A stretch of DNA of 64,000 nucleotides from Planococcus sp. 107-1. Its GTDB lineage: Bacteria > Bacillota > Bacilli > Bacillales_A > Planococcaceae. The stretch covers positions 2,976,001 through 3,040,000 of the forward strand of contig NZ_CP090977.1 of assembly GCF_021513255.1 (NCBI RefSeq), in the 5' to 3' direction. The notes under the pieces were generated by a model, which had not been told where the DNA came from, did no database searches, and worked only from the letters and a program-made list of their open reading frames with translations. Made by a program: the position numbers and the translations under genes. Within the stretch, counting starts at the first letter, position 1. Each line of letters starts with the position of its first letter. Below are positions 8,055-17,070 of this stretch, piece after piece.

Positions 8055-8470
8055 ATGAAAAAAATGATAATTCCTTTCGCTTTTCTTTTATTCCTTGGCG
8101 CCTGCGGAAACGAAGACCCCGAACCGGCGGACAGTGCCCAAACAGAAGTGGCCGCCCCGGAAGGCGAGTTGGATCCTACTGCCCCTGAAGCAGTCGATGA
8201 AGCAGAACCGACTGAATTTTCAGCGCTGATGGACGGAACAATTGAGGAAGGAGACCCGGTATCTCTTTCAGGAACCGCTGAAGAACTAACCGATGACGGC
8301 GCCTTCCCTGCCTTTATCATGAGCAACGGAGAAGAAGAGATTTTCGTACGGAACATTGCTGAGACAACGGTGGAAGCGGAGATTCCGTCACCATCCAAGG
8401 CATCTTTGAAGGCGATGCGGAAGAAGGCATGCCGCTTGTCTCTGCATCGGTTATCGAAGTTGCCGAATAA
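8055..8470 (+). CDS. Small lipoprotein, likely single-base frameshift
   Basis: Starts at ATG 8055 after CAGGAGTGA. Residues 1-17 form a lipoprotein signal ending in lipobox LFLGAC (Cys17), followed by an acidic Glu/Pro/Ala linker and a small domain (about residues 55-100). In the uncorrected frame the protein turns basic after about residue 105 and stops at 8480. With one base added near 8365-8375 it continues as GSGDSVTIQGIFEGDAEEG to a stop at 8470, matching the acidic, beta-type composition before the break. This gives about 138 residues. Function unknown; an OB-like secreted domain is possible but only inferred. Confidence 0.65.
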
Positions 8471-8510
8471 AAAAAGATGAATTCCGGTTGTTGCGGAATT
8501 CATCTTTTTT
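8469..8510. terminator. Bidirectional terminator
   Basis: AAAAAAGATGAATTCCG and its complement around a short loop, between the lipoprotein gene and the convergent ABC operon. Confidence 0.9.
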
Positions 8511-8517
8511 ATGTTTT

Positions 8518-9240
8518 TTACTCAACCAACTGGATAAACTGGCGCGTCCGTTCATTTTTTGGATTCTCAAAGAATGTCTTTGGATCTGCATCTTCAATGA
8601 TGACGCCTTTATCCAACATGATGACTCGGTCTGCCACTTCTTTTGCAAACTTCATCTCATGGGTGACGACGACCATCGTCATGCCTTCCTCAGCCAGCTG
8701 TTTCATAACTTGCAGCACTTCGCCCACTAGTTCCGGATCCAATGCTGAAGTCGGTTCATCAAACAGCAGCACTTTCGGTTCCATAGCCAAAGCACGGGCG
8801 ATAGCGACCCGCTGCTTCTGTCCACCGGAAAGTTTGCTTGGGTAGACTTCCGCTTTATCCGCAAGCCCTACTTTTTCAAGCAGGCCGCGTCCCAGCTGCT
8901 TCGCTTTTTCCTTATCCATTTTTTTGACGATGAGTGGCGCTTCAATCACATTTTCCAATACGGTTTTATGAGGAAAAAGGTTGAAATGCTGGAATACCAT
9001 GCCGACTTCCGCACGGATATTCGCAAGTTTATCTTTTTTCGGGTTAATGGTGTGGCCATCGATCGTAATTTTTCCGCTATTCATCTCTTCCAGGAAGTTG
9101 AAGCAGCGCAGAAGCGTACTTTTCCCTGATCCACTGACACCGACAAGAACGACTACTTCCTGCGGCTTCACTTGCAGATCGATGCCTTTCAACACTTCCA
9201 GGTCTCCGAAGGATTTATGGATGTTTTCTCCGATAATCAT
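8518..9240 (-). CDS. Polar amino-acid ABC transporter, ATP-binding protein
   Basis: 240 residues from ATG 9240; the in-frame GTG at 9252 overlaps the ribosome site AAAGGTGG. Complete ABC ATPase: Walker [10 protein letters not shown] (about 34-42), Q-loop FQHFNLFPH, signature [15 protein letters not shown], Walker [13 protein letters not shown] and switch His in VVVTHEM. The [11 protein letters not shown] and [12 protein letters not shown] features are typical of the polar amino acid (GlnQ/TcyN) subfamily. Third gene of an operon with its permease and binding protein. The exact amino acid cannot be assigned. Confidence 0.92.
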   Translation of the reverse strand: MIIGENIHKSFGDLEVLKGIDLQVKPQEVVVLVGVSGSGKSTLLRCFNFLEEMNSGKITIDGHTINPKKDKLANIRAEVGMVFQHFNLFPHKTVLENVIEAPLIVKKMDKEKAKQLGRGLLEKVGLADKAEVYPSKLSGGQKQRVAIARALAMEPKVLLFDEPTSALDPELVGEVLQVMKQLAEEGMTMVVVTHEMKFAKEVADRVIMLDKGVIIEDADPKTFFENPKNERTRQFIQLVE

Positions 9241-9254
9241 GATTTGTCCCACCT

Positions 9255-9920
9255 TTATGCTTTGTCTACATCCAGTCTGTTTTCATACCATCTGACAATG
9301 TATGTGAAAATCATGACCAATACTAAATAATAGAAACCGACAACGATGAAGGTCTCGAACTGTTTAAACGAACTTGCCGCGGAACGGTTGGCTACTGAGA
9401 ACAGTTCAGCTACGCCGATCATCCACACCAGGGACGAATCTTTCAGCGTGATGATGAACTGGTTGCCAAGCGGCGGAATGGAACGCCGAAGCGCTTGCGG
9501 AAAAACAATTCTCCGCATCGCTTGGTTGTTCGTCATTCCAAGAGCCCGGCTGGCTTCTGTTTGTCCCGAATCGATTCCTTGAATAGCACCGCGGAAAATC
9601 TCGGCAATATAGGCACCATTATGGACGCCAAGAGCAATAGCTCCTGCCCAGAAATTATCCAAAATAATCAGCTGTGTGATCCCGAAATACAGGAACATGA
9701 TCTGAACCAGTAAAGGAGTTCCCCGGATAATGGTGATATATAGATTTGCGATACCTTGAAGGATTTTGGAATTCGATATTTTCATCAATGCAAAGAACAA
9801 GCCCAGCACCGTACCGAGCACAACCGAAATGGCTGTGAGTTCAAGCGTAATGACTACCGCTTCTAAAAATCCTGGATAGGTGGTCATAAAAATATCGAAT
9901 ATCGTACGAAGTGTCTCCAT
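9255..9920 (-). CDS. Polar amino-acid ABC transporter, permease
   Basis: 221 residues with about five membrane helices, and the HEQM-type inner-membrane signature. The EAA loop reads [33 protein letters not shown] region (about 123-155), the site that contacts the ATPase. [17 protein letters not shown] precedes it. Start ATG 9920 follows GAGGGG. It lies between the ATPase (15-base gap) and the binding protein (20-base gap) in one operon. Confidence 0.92.
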   Translation of the reverse strand: METLRTIFDIFMTTYPGFLEAVVITLELTAISVVLGTVLGLFFALMKISNSKILQGIANLYITIIRGTPLLVQIMFLYFGITQLIILDNFWAGAIALGVHNGAYIAEIFRGAIQGIDSGQTEASRALGMTNNQAMRRIVFPQALRRSIPPLGNQFIITLKDSSLVWMIGVAELFSVANRSAASSFKQFETFIVVGFYYLVLVMIFTYIVRWYENRLDVDKA

Positions 9921-9940
9921 GGCGATTCCCCTCCCTCAGT

Positions 9941-10783
9941 TTAGCGCAGAACTTCAATTCCTTCTGTCTCTACTTCGAGAAGGTTAGTGCCGAACCATTT
10001 TTCGGAAATCTCTGCATATGTTCCATTCTCGACGATTGCATCCAAAGCTCTGTTGACTTCATCCAATAATTCTTTGTCTTCCTTGCGTACAGCGATTGCC
10101 GCTTCTTCAATCCATAGGTTTTCTCCGATATCCTTGATTTCAAGACCGGCGTTCTGCGCTTCAAATCCGACAACGTCAGAAGTGATGACCGCATCTACCC
10201 GTCCTGGCACTAAATCCTGCAAAGCGACAACATCACTATTGTAGTACTGGATATCATCTGTGTACTCTTTTGCAGCCGGTTCATATGTTGTTTGGGCAAC
10301 AATCCCGATTTTCTTGCCTTCTAGATCAGCTGCTTCTTTGATGTCCGAATTGCCTTCAGCCACCCAAATTTTACCGCCGGACAGGTAATACGGGTCTGAG
10401 AACGCCACTGTTTCCGCACGTTCGTCTGTAATGGCCATTGATCCGATAATAGCATCAAATTTATTGCCGATCAGCCCTTGAATGATCGTTTCAAAAGGGT
10501 TGGTTACCGGATTATGTTCCAGCCCCATCTCTTCTGCCAATGCAGCTCCAATTTCAATGTCAAAGCCAGTCAATTGGCCGCCTTCTTCGTAGTTAAATGG
10601 TTTATAAAGTCCACTTGCAGCTGTCGTGAATTTACCTTCTTCCAATAGATTCAATCCGCTGTCTCCACTGCCTTCAGAACCTGATGAGCTTGAAGAATCT
10701 GAAGAATCATCGGACCCTCCGCATGCTGCCATAAGCATTCCAGCTGATAAAATAACCCCTAAAAATGATAATTTCTTTTTCAA
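9941..10783 (-). CDS. Amino-acid ABC transporter substrate-binding lipoprotein
   Basis: 280 residues from a TTG start at 10783, eight bases after AAGGGGAG. Signal peptide ends in lipobox LMAAC (Cys at about 20), then a Ser/Gly/Asp-rich tether and a family 3 solute-binding domain: FNYEEGGQLTGFDIEIGAALAEEMG, the AIIGSMAITDERAETVAFSDPYY block, and C-terminal EISEKWFGTN. It would capture polar amino acids outside the membrane and deliver them to the adjacent permease. Upstream is the RpiR-type regulator gene (73-base gap), suggesting co-transcription. Confidence 0.92.
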   Translation of the reverse strand: MKKKLSFLGVILSAGMLMAACGGSDDSSDSSSSSGSEGSGDSGLNLLEEGKFTTAASGLYKPFNYEEGGQLTGFDIEIGAALAEEMGLEHNPVTNPFETIIQGLIGNKFDAIIGSMAITDERAETVAFSDPYYLSGGKIWVAEGNSDIKEAADLEGKKIGIVAQTTYEPAAKEYTDDIQYYNSDVVALQDLVPGRVDAVITSDVVGFEAQNAGLEIKDIGENLWIEEAAIAVRKEDKELLDEVNRALDAIVENGTYAEISEKWFGTNLLEVETEGIEVLR

Positions 10784-10856
10784 AGTAATCTCCCCTTTTT
10801 TTATAAATGTCCAAATCGGCTTAGCCGCTTGGGAATTGCCGGTCATTAAGTATGTT

Positions 10857-11699
10857 CTAATAAAAAATGTCGTTATCCCGATATACAGCTTCCACCTTCG
10901 TCAAATTGTCCCGGACTTTAGCATGGTCCTTCACGTAAACAAAACGCATGATCGACGTCAGCAAGGCATGGACGGCTGTATAGGAATCGATGTTCAAATT
11001 GGAAGTGACTGTCACAATCAGGGAAGTATCGGCATATTTCATCGCTGGAGATTCCGTGGAATCCGTCAGAATGATGATTTCAGCCCCTTTGCTTTTGGCA
11101 GTGCTGAGCAATCCGTCCAATTGCTTCGTGTAGCGCGGAAACGCAAAAGCAATAACTAAGTCGCCTTTAACTACCTTCGCCAGCCTGCTGTAACTCTGGC
11201 TATTGTCAGGCATCAGCATTTCCGCTTTCCCGAGCGCCATATTGAGCCATTCGGCAAACCAATGGATCAGTCCGAAATCAAAGAAATTTCCTGTTATGCA
11301 AATATTCTCCGCCTGGCTGATTCGATCGACTACGTAGAGCAGTTTGTCCTCATCCATCGATTTCTTCAGTTTGACAATGCTTGAAATATCCGCATCCAAC
11401 AGGTTTTCCAGAAAAGATTGATCAGCCAATGGTTCCGGCTGCTCTTCCTCCACTTTCTCAATGCGCTCTTGCGCCAATTTCCGCTGAACAATCTGCTGAA
11501 ATTCCGCATAGCCTTTGTATCCCAATTTTTGTGTCCATCGAATCACCGTCGATTCACTGACATTTACTCTTCTTCCTACTTCGAGAGCGGATGAAAATGC
11601 AAGAAAAATTGGTTCTTGAAAAAACAAATCTCCTACCTTTTTTTGCCCGGAACTAAAATCCTTATAAGAATCCGAAACCATTCGCAGTAAATCCTGCAT
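10857..11699 (-). CDS. MurR/RpiR-family transcriptional regulator
   Basis: 280 residues. N-terminal HTH_6 domain (about 1-75) with GRRVNVSESTVIRWTQKLGYKGYAEFQQ recognition region; C-terminal SIS domain (about 110-250) that would bind a phosphosugar or other ligand. It sits upstream of and in the same direction as the amino-acid ABC transporter operon, so it probably controls it; MurR/RpiR proteins next to amino-acid rather than sugar genes are less common. A 16-bp perfect palindrome 57-72 bases upstream of its start is a candidate autoregulatory operator. Confidence 0.88.
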   Translation of the reverse strand: MQDLLRMVSDSYKDFSSGQKKVGDLFFQEPIFLAFSSALEVGRRVNVSESTVIRWTQKLGYKGYAEFQQIVQRKLAQERIEKVEEEQPEPLADQSFLENLLDADISSIVKLKKSMDEDKLLYVVDRISQAENICITGNFFDFGLIHWFAEWLNMALGKAEMLMPDNSQSYSRLAKVVKGDLVIAFAFPRYTKQLDGLLSTAKSKGAEIIILTDSTESPAMKYADTSLIVTVTSNLNIDSYTAVHALLTSIMRFVYVKDHAKVRDNLTKVEAVYRDNDIFY

Positions 11700-11755
11700 A
11701 TTCTACGCCCCCAAAACAAGAACTTACTCAATACCACAAATTAAGCATACTATTA

Positions 11756-11771
11756 TGCAGGAATTCCTGCA
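11756..11771. promoter_or_regulatory. 16-bp perfect palindrome, candidate RpiR operator
   Basis: TGCAGGAATTCCTGCA, located 57-72 bases upstream of the RpiR-type regulator start. Position and symmetry fit a dimeric repressor operator. Assignment is inference. Confidence 0.45.
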
Positions 11772-11953
11772 ACCATTCTCTGAAAATTCATCTTAATTAA
11801 ATAATCATAAATAATTAAAAAAGTTAACAAACTTTTGTTTCATACAAACTTGTTTCTACGTTATAGGTATATTCCTTACGTATTATGGACCAAATCAGAT
11901 TATGTAAATCGTGCTATGAAATCTTTTAAAAAATAGAGGGGGAATAGAAAAAT

Positions 11954-12028
11954 ATGCAGGATTTCGAAGACTTAGAAAAATCATTCCCTAGTCTTTCAAT
12001 TTCTAAACGCTATTTCAAATTCCTGTAA
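11954..12028 (+). CDS. Possible 24-residue leader peptide
   Basis: ATG ten bases after AGAGGGGGA, encoding 24 codons (begins MQDFEDLEK, ends with a basic RYFKF stretch) and a TAA stop. The strong ribosome site in otherwise AT-rich DNA is the only support. It lies 145 bases upstream of the carotenoid operon in the same direction. No terminator-like structure follows, so attenuation cannot be claimed. Confidence 0.3.
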   Translation: MQDFEDLEKSFPSLSISKRYFKFL

Positions 12029-12172
12029 ATGATTTTTAAAAATGAGGAAAAAGAGAAAGTCGAGACGGGAGAAGTATTTCCATAAAAGAAGGGTATGGAG
12101 AAAATAGAGTGTGATGGACGCTATTTCCCTTAAAATGTCTTATACTCGTTGTATAACTATTGTATCGGAGTG

Positions 12173-12931
12173 ATGAGTTTGGCTTTGGAAGATTGGATTT
12201 TTCGGTTGTTTTTATTTTGGTACAGCATCGGCATCATCTTATTAGGGTTTGATATCTTGCCTGCCTGGCTTGAGTGGGCGAATGCTTTCTTTCTAATTCT
12301 TTCAGGCACTTTAGGTTTTCTTTATTTCCTGAAAAGATTCGGGAAATTTACCGGGAGCATTTTAGGTGCTGTCATCTTCATTTTTACTTTTGTGGTCGAA
12401 GGAATGGGAGCTGGCGTCGGTTTTTTGTTCGGTTCCTATGATTACACGGAGAAATTTGCACCGAATGTTTTTGGCGTCCCGATTGCCATCGGTTTCGCTT
12501 GGCTGATGGTCATGGCAACCACCCATGTACTGGCACGCTGGATCTATCCTTCAGGCGGCGTGCTTTATGCAATTACCGGCGGAATCGGGGCTGTCATCAT
12601 GGACTTGATCATTGACCCTGTCGCATATCTCATTAAAGGCTACTGGATTTGGGAAGACACCGGCTTTTACTATGATATTCCTTGGACCAATTTCTTCGGC
12701 TGGTTTGTCGTAGCGTTCCTCTTACATATGCTGATCGATTGGCTGATGAAGCGCAAATCATTGGCAGTCTATTCTGAAGTACCGGAAAAGCGCATGGCTT
12801 TGCTTTATGTATTGATGATTGCCATGTTCGTGATGCTTGCCCTATTAGGAAAACTTTGGCTTGCAGCAGGGGTGACCACTGCATTGACCGTGATTTTCTC
12901 AATGACAGCTTGGAGAAGGAGGATTTCATGA
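12173..12931 (+). CDS. cruF: CruF-like carotenoid hydratase (DUF422)
   Basis: 252 residues from ATG 12173 after CGGAGTG. About seven membrane helices. DUF422 hallmarks are visible: FVVEGMGAGVGFLFGSYDYT with FGVPIAIGFAWL (about 75-115), MDLIIDPVAYLIKGYWIWED (about 142-161) and YYDIPWTNFFGWFVVAF. Members add water to terminal psi-ends of carotenoids (bacterioruberin or C30 5,6-dihydro-5-hydroxy types). It is first in a four-gene operon with overlapping stops and starts, next to acyltransferase, glycosyltransferase and CrtP genes. This fits the known Planococcus/Bacillus C30 pathways in which a hydroxylated end is glycosylated. Enzyme activity is inferred. Confidence 0.82.
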   Translation: MSLALEDWIFRLFLFWYSIGIILLGFDILPAWLEWANAFFLILSGTLGFLYFLKRFGKFTGSILGAVIFIFTFVVEGMGAGVGFLFGSYDYTEKFAPNVFGVPIAIGFAWLMVMATTHVLARWIYPSGGVLYAITGGIGAVIMDLIIDPVAYLIKGYWIWEDTGFYYDIPWTNFFGWFVVAFLLHMLIDWLMKRKSLAVYSEVPEKRMALLYVLMIAMFVMLALLGKLWLAAGVTTALTVIFSMTAWRRRIS

Positions 12932-13605
12932 TTAAAGCGAAAAAGAAAAAATCATTCGAGCTTGCCTTCGATTCCTATTTGAAGCCCTTGCTCCGCTCTT
13001 CTTTTTCCAACCTTTTCGGACGGGGCATCGAAGCTCCGTCCGAAAAGCCCGTTATCTTCATCGCCAATCACAGTTCCTGGTGGGACGGATTGATTTTCTT
13101 TTATTTGAATAAACAATTTTGGAAACATGATATCCACATGATGATGCACGAAAGCGGACTTACGCGCTATCCTTATTTCCGTTTTCTCGGCGCTTTTTCA
13201 ATCAACCGGAAAAAGCCGAAAGACATTATGGCATCGCTTGAATATACGGAACAATTATTAAAGGATGGGAAATCGGTGGTCTTATTCCCGCAAGGCGATG
13301 AATTTCACCAAGAAAGCCGTCCGCTGACTTTTCATAATGGCGTCATCTATCTGCTGGAGCGCTGTCCAGATATTCCGATCATCCCCATCAGCCTTTACTA
13401 TTCGTTCCGGCATGAGCGGAAACCGGAAGTGTGGATCGACCAAAAGAAGGACTTTTACTACCGAGACATCCCAGGCGGGAAAAGAAAAGAGAAAACCGCT
13501 TTTTTGGAAACCTTCTGCACAGAGCACCTGGATGAATTAAAAGGATTTGTTGTGGCTGAACAGACGGATGCATTTCAGGAACTCCGGAAAAGGAGGAAAT
13601 CGTGA
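12928..13605 (+). CDS. 1-acyl-glycerol-phosphate-acyltransferase-like, carotenoid acyltransferase
   Basis: 225 residues from ATG 12928, overlapping the previous stop as ATGA, with AGGAGG upstream. PlsC-fold signatures: catalytic NHSSWWD (an NHx4D motif, about 46-52) and VVLFPQGDEFH (an EGTR-like block with Gln/Gly/Asp instead of Glu/Gly/Thr). Position inside the carotenoid operon predicts transfer of a fatty acyl chain to the glycosylated carotenoid, the role filled in Staphylococcus by the unrelated CrtO. No crtO homologue is seen here. Alternative: an ordinary phospholipid acyltransferase. Confidence 0.8.
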   Translation: MIKAKKKKSFELAFDSYLKPLLRSSFSNLFGRGIEAPSEKPVIFIANHSSWWDGLIFFYLNKQFWKHDIHMMMHESGLTRYPYFRFLGAFSINRKKPKDIMASLEYTEQLLKDGKSVVLFPQGDEFHQESRPLTFHNGVIYLLERCPDIPIIPISLYYSFRHERKPEVWIDQKKDFYYRDIPGGKRKEKTAFLETFCTEHLDELKGFVVAEQTDAFQELRKRRKS

Positions 13606-14708
13606 TGCTCAGCATCTATATTATGCTTCTCTCCTGTTTTTTGCTTTGGACCATCTTCAACAGCTTTTTCCTTCCAGCCTTGCCGGTTTCATTTTCCACT
13701 AAGGAAACACCCGCCATTTCGGTTTTGGTGCCGATGCGCAACGAAGAACGAAATGTAGAAACGATCATTTCTTCAATGAAAGCATTGAATTATCCGCATC
13801 TGGAAATGATTGTACTGAACGACCAATCCACTGACCGGACGCAGGAATTATTGGAGCAGGCAATCGCTGGTGATACCCGCTTTAAAATCATCCAAGGAAA
13901 AGAATTGCCGGATGGCTGGGTAGGAAAAGTACATGCCTGCCATCAGTTGCAGCAAGCGGCGCACGGCGACTATTTACTGTTTGCCGATGCGGACATCCGC
14001 TTCCTTCCTTCCAGCGTCGGGCAAACCCTTTCCCTTATGAAACAAAAAAACGCAGCTTTGCTTTCCGGCTTTCCTGCATTCGATGTGCCGCCGCTGCTCA
14101 GTAAATTGATGGTGCCGATGCTTCATTTTGTGGTGTTTTTCCACTTGCCGATCGCATTAGCCAATTATACGAAAATGCCGGCAGCCACAGCCGCAAACGG
14201 AATGTGGATGATGTTCGAAAGGAAAAGTTATGACGAGATCGGCGGCCATGCTGCTGTACGCGGTTCGCTTGTAGAAGACGTACATATCGCCAGAAAAATC
14301 AAAGCGTCCGGCCAGAAAATGCTGTTGGCGAATATCACCAAATCGGTCCGTTGCCGAATGTACGAAAAGAACAGCGAGGTGTGGGAAGGCTTTCTTAAAA
14401 ATAGCTATACCGGAATCGGCAGATCCCCGCTGATCGCTTGCGGTTTGACTCTTTTCTATACGCTGTTTTACATTGCTCCTCTATTTTTAGCTGTTTTCGG
14501 TTTGTTTAAAGGCGAATTCCTTTTCGTCCTTCCTTATTTGCTGACAGTGCTGCAGCAAGGCTACGTCCTTATCAAAACACAACAGCGCGTTCTTCTCGCC
14601 TTCCTCATGCCTTTTCAAGCCGCAGCAATGATTGCAGTATTGCTCACAGCCATGTGGAAATCTTGGCGAAAGAAGACCTATTCATGGAAAGGCAGGCAAT
14701 ATTCATGA
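13605..14708 (+). CDS. crtQ: Carotenoid glycosyltransferase, family 2 (CrtQ-like)
   Basis: 367 residues from ATG 13605 (overlapping the preceding stop; GGAGG upstream). N-terminal membrane anchor (about 1-25), GT-A domain with VLVPMRNEERN, LNDQSTDRTQ, the DxD-type FADADIRF (about 126-133) and an acceptor-site block GSLVEDVHIARK (about 222-233), then three C-terminal membrane helices. It would glycosylate the hydroxyl or carboxyl end of the C30 carotenoid using a UDP-sugar at the membrane. It is translationally coupled on both sides. Confidence 0.85.
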   Translation: MLSIYIMLLSCFLLWTIFNSFFLPALPVSFSTKETPAISVLVPMRNEERNVETIISSMKALNYPHLEMIVLNDQSTDRTQELLEQAIAGDTRFKIIQGKELPDGWVGKVHACHQLQQAAHGDYLLFADADIRFLPSSVGQTLSLMKQKNAALLSGFPAFDVPPLLSKLMVPMLHFVVFFHLPIALANYTKMPAATAANGMWMMFERKSYDEIGGHAAVRGSLVEDVHIARKIKASGQKMLLANITKSVRCRMYEKNSEVWEGFLKNSYTGIGRSPLIACGLTLFYTLFYIAPLFLAVFGLFKGEFLFVLPYLLTVLQQGYVLIKTQQRVLLAFLMPFQAAAMIAVLLTAMWKSWRKKTYSWKGRQYS

Positions 14709-16179
14709 AAGATGTAATCATTATCGGTGCCGGGCTCGGTGGCTTGTCTGCCGCAGTCACGCTTGCCCATGCCGGATTCAAGGTTCAATTGATCGAAAAA
14801 AATAGCCATTACGGCGGAAAACTCATGCCTGTAAAATTAGGCAGCCATCATTTCGATTTCGGCCCTAATACCATCACTATGCCTCAAGTCTTTCAAAACA
14901 TCATCGAGCAAACCGGCGAGCCGGCCGAAAATTACTTCGAATTGCTGCCAGTGAAAATGCACACACGAAATCATTTTCCGGACGGCACACAAATCGATTT
15001 CAGCTCAGATGCCAGCGAAATGGCTCGCCAGCTGCAGTCTTTTTCCGAAAAAGATGCCGGCCGCTATCCTGATTTCATCAAAGAAGTCAGCCGGCTATAC
15101 GATATGTCCGAACGCTATTTCTTCCCTTCCATCTTCCAATCCTGGACCGATTACCTTTCGCCTTCTTTAGGGAAGTCCCTATTAAAAGTCCGGCCATTGG
15201 AAAATATGCATCATTTCTTTTCACGCTATTTTACAAATCCGCAGTTCATCCAAGCACTTGATCGGTATGCGACTTATATCGGTTCTTCTCCTTTTAAAGC
15301 GCCGGCTACCTTTTCCATGATTGCTTATCTTGAATTGGTGCAGGGAGTTTTTTATGCAAAAGGAGGAAACGTGTCAATTGCCAATGGTTTTGCAGCAGTT
15401 GCCGAGAAACAAGGCGCAGTTTTACGGAAAAATACCGAGGTTTCAAAAATCCTGGTAAAAGATAAAAAGGCAGTAGGCGTCGAATTGGCAGATGGTTCAA
15501 CACTAGAAGCAGATCTTGTGATTTTAAACGGCGATCTGTTATCAGCTTTCCCCAAACTGGTCAGCGAAGAACACCGCCCTTCCTTTACAGATGCTAAAAT
15601 CAGCCGATTCGAACCTTCTATCTCTGCTTTTGTCATCACAGCTGCGCTGAATAAACATTTAGACGGCTTAAAGCATCACAATGTTTTTTTCTCAAGCGAT
15701 TACGAAAAAGAATTCCATGAATTGTTTGCGCTAAAAGACTACAGCGAAGAGCCGACCATCTATATCAGCAACTCTTCCTATACTGACCCGTCCGTATCAC
15801 CTGATGGCGATAATCTATTCATCCTGGTCAACGCGCCGGCACTTGATGAAAATGGCAAACTTCAAATTGAGCAGGAGCAGTATAAAGAAAAAATCTACGA
15901 TTACTTGGATCGATACGGAATTGATATCAGAAGCTCGCTGATCGAGGACAAGGTTTTTACTTCTTCCTTTATCCAGGAAAAATTCGGGGCGTACCAAGGC
16001 GCTTTGTATGGACCGTCCTCGCATCGAAAAAAAGATGCTTTCCTGCGACCTTCAAATGCCAGCAGTGACATCAAAGACTTGTATTTCATCGGCGGCAGCA
16101 CACATCCTGGCGGCGGTCCCCGATGGTGACGATGAGCGGCCAGAATTTAGCCAAGCGGATCATCAAAAAATACCGATAA
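14705..16179 (+). CDS. crtP: CrtP-type carotenoid oxygenase (CrtN family), frameshift near 3' end
   Basis: Starts at ATG 14705 (ATGA overlap with the glycosyltransferase). FAD-binding IIIGAGLGGLSAA at residues 5-17; HFDFGPNTITMPQVF resembles Staphylococcus CrtP. The uncorrected frame ends at 16129 after THPGGGPRW. Adding one base near 16113-16120 restores GGGSPMVTMSGQ, the conserved C-terminus of this family, and runs to TAA 16177. Full length is then about 491 residues. CrtP oxidises the terminal methyl of diaponeurosporene or diapolycopene to aldehyde. The missing base is probably a sequence error. Confidence 0.82.
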
Positions 16180-16180
16180 A

Positions 16181-16220
16181 AAAAGACGACGGGAAATGGA
16201 TCATTTCCCGTCGTCTTTTT
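16181..16220. terminator. Bidirectional terminator between the two carotenoid operons
   Basis: AAAAGACGACGGGAAATG and its complement around a 4-base loop with A/T flanks, between convergent crtP and crtM. Confidence 0.92.
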
Positions 16221-16239
16221 CATTTATCGCACTGACTGA

Positions 16240-17070
16240 TTAAAGGCAAGCCAGAATCGCTTTTTTAGATTCATCCGGCACAAAATGTTTTTCATTGAAG
16301 ACATTGTAGTTTTTCGCACGGATTGTGGTAAGGATTTCTTTATAAACGAGTCCCGCCCCTTTTACAGGAATTCTGGCATCCATCGGATACTCATGAATGG
16401 TTTCGAAAGCGGAGCGGTAATAATGTTCAGCAAGTTCGGCCATTTCTTCCCACATGGCGATAAATTCAGGGCTGACCGTCCCTGAATACAGTTCCTCTTC
16501 GGCAAAACCGTTTTTCTGCATCACTTCGGCTGGAAGATAAATTCGGCCAATTTTCAAATCTTCTCCGATATCCCGTAAAATATTTGTGATTTGCATCGCA
16601 TGCCCGAGAGCAATCGCTCCTTCGTGAAGCACCTGGATTTTGTTAGGCGCAAGAATCGGCAAAAGCATCAAGCCGACCGTGCTGGCTACGTGGTAGCTGT
16701 AAGTCAATAATTCTTCTACGGAATAATAGCGTTTGATGGTCAAATCCATTTCCTGTCCTTTGATCAAGGCATGGAATGGTTCTGCTTCCATGTCATAACG
16801 GTCAAATACATCTGCTAAAGCGACCCACATCGGATTTTCCGAATCAAAATTGCCCTGCAGGAATTCGTTGAACTCCTGCTTGAAGCTTTCCAGTTCTACT
16901 GCCGGATTATCCCCTTCATCTACGATATCATCGACAGTCCGGCAAAAGGTATACACTCCCCAAACTGCTTTCTTCTTAGCTTTAGGCAATAAAGAAAATG
17001 TTCGGTAAAAGCTCTTGGAGTTTGCTGCAATCACTTCTTCACAATAAAGATAGGCTTCTTTTAAATCCAT
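16240..17070 (-). CDS. crtM: Dehydrosqualene (C30 phytoene) synthase
   Basis: 276 residues, typical of CrtM. Both Asp-rich metal motifs are visible: RTVDDIVDE (about 44-52) and the second in NILRDIGEDLKIGRIYLP (about 162-179). It condenses two farnesyl diphosphates to 4,4'-diapophytoene. The ATG shares a base with the preceding stop (TAATG), so it is coupled to the upstream crtN paralogue. C30 rather than C40 specificity is inferred from the co-located CrtN-type genes. Confidence 0.92.
   Translation of the reverse strand: MDLKEAYLYCEEVIAANSKSFYRTFSLLPKAKKKAVWGVYTFCRTVDDIVDEGDNPAVELESFKQEFNEFLQGNFDSENPMWVALADVFDRYDMEAEPFHALIKGQEMDLTIKRYYSVEELLTYSYHVASTVGLMLLPILAPNKIQVLHEGAIALGHAMQITNILRDIGEDLKIGRIYLPAEVMQKNGFAEEELYSGTVSPEFIAMWEEMAELAEHYYRSAFETIHEYPMDARIPVKGAGLVYKEILTTIRAKNYNVFNEKHFVPDESKKAILACL

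Larger units (their letters stand above)
11700..12172. other. Gene-poor interval between rpiR-type and carotenoid genes
   Basis: 473 bases, AT-rich, between divergent transcription units. It holds the palindrome at 11756-11771, a possible 24-codon leader ORF at 11954-12028 and presumably both promoters. No convincing tRNA, riboswitch or terminator was seen. Confidence 0.6.

Noticed and set aside
12074..12096. Sigma-B-like promoter (GGGTAT at 12091) before the carotenoid operon
   Set aside because: No GTTTAA-like -35 at 12-15 bases; the best match, GTATTT at 11 bases, is too weak, even though sigma-B controls carotenoids in Staphylococcus.
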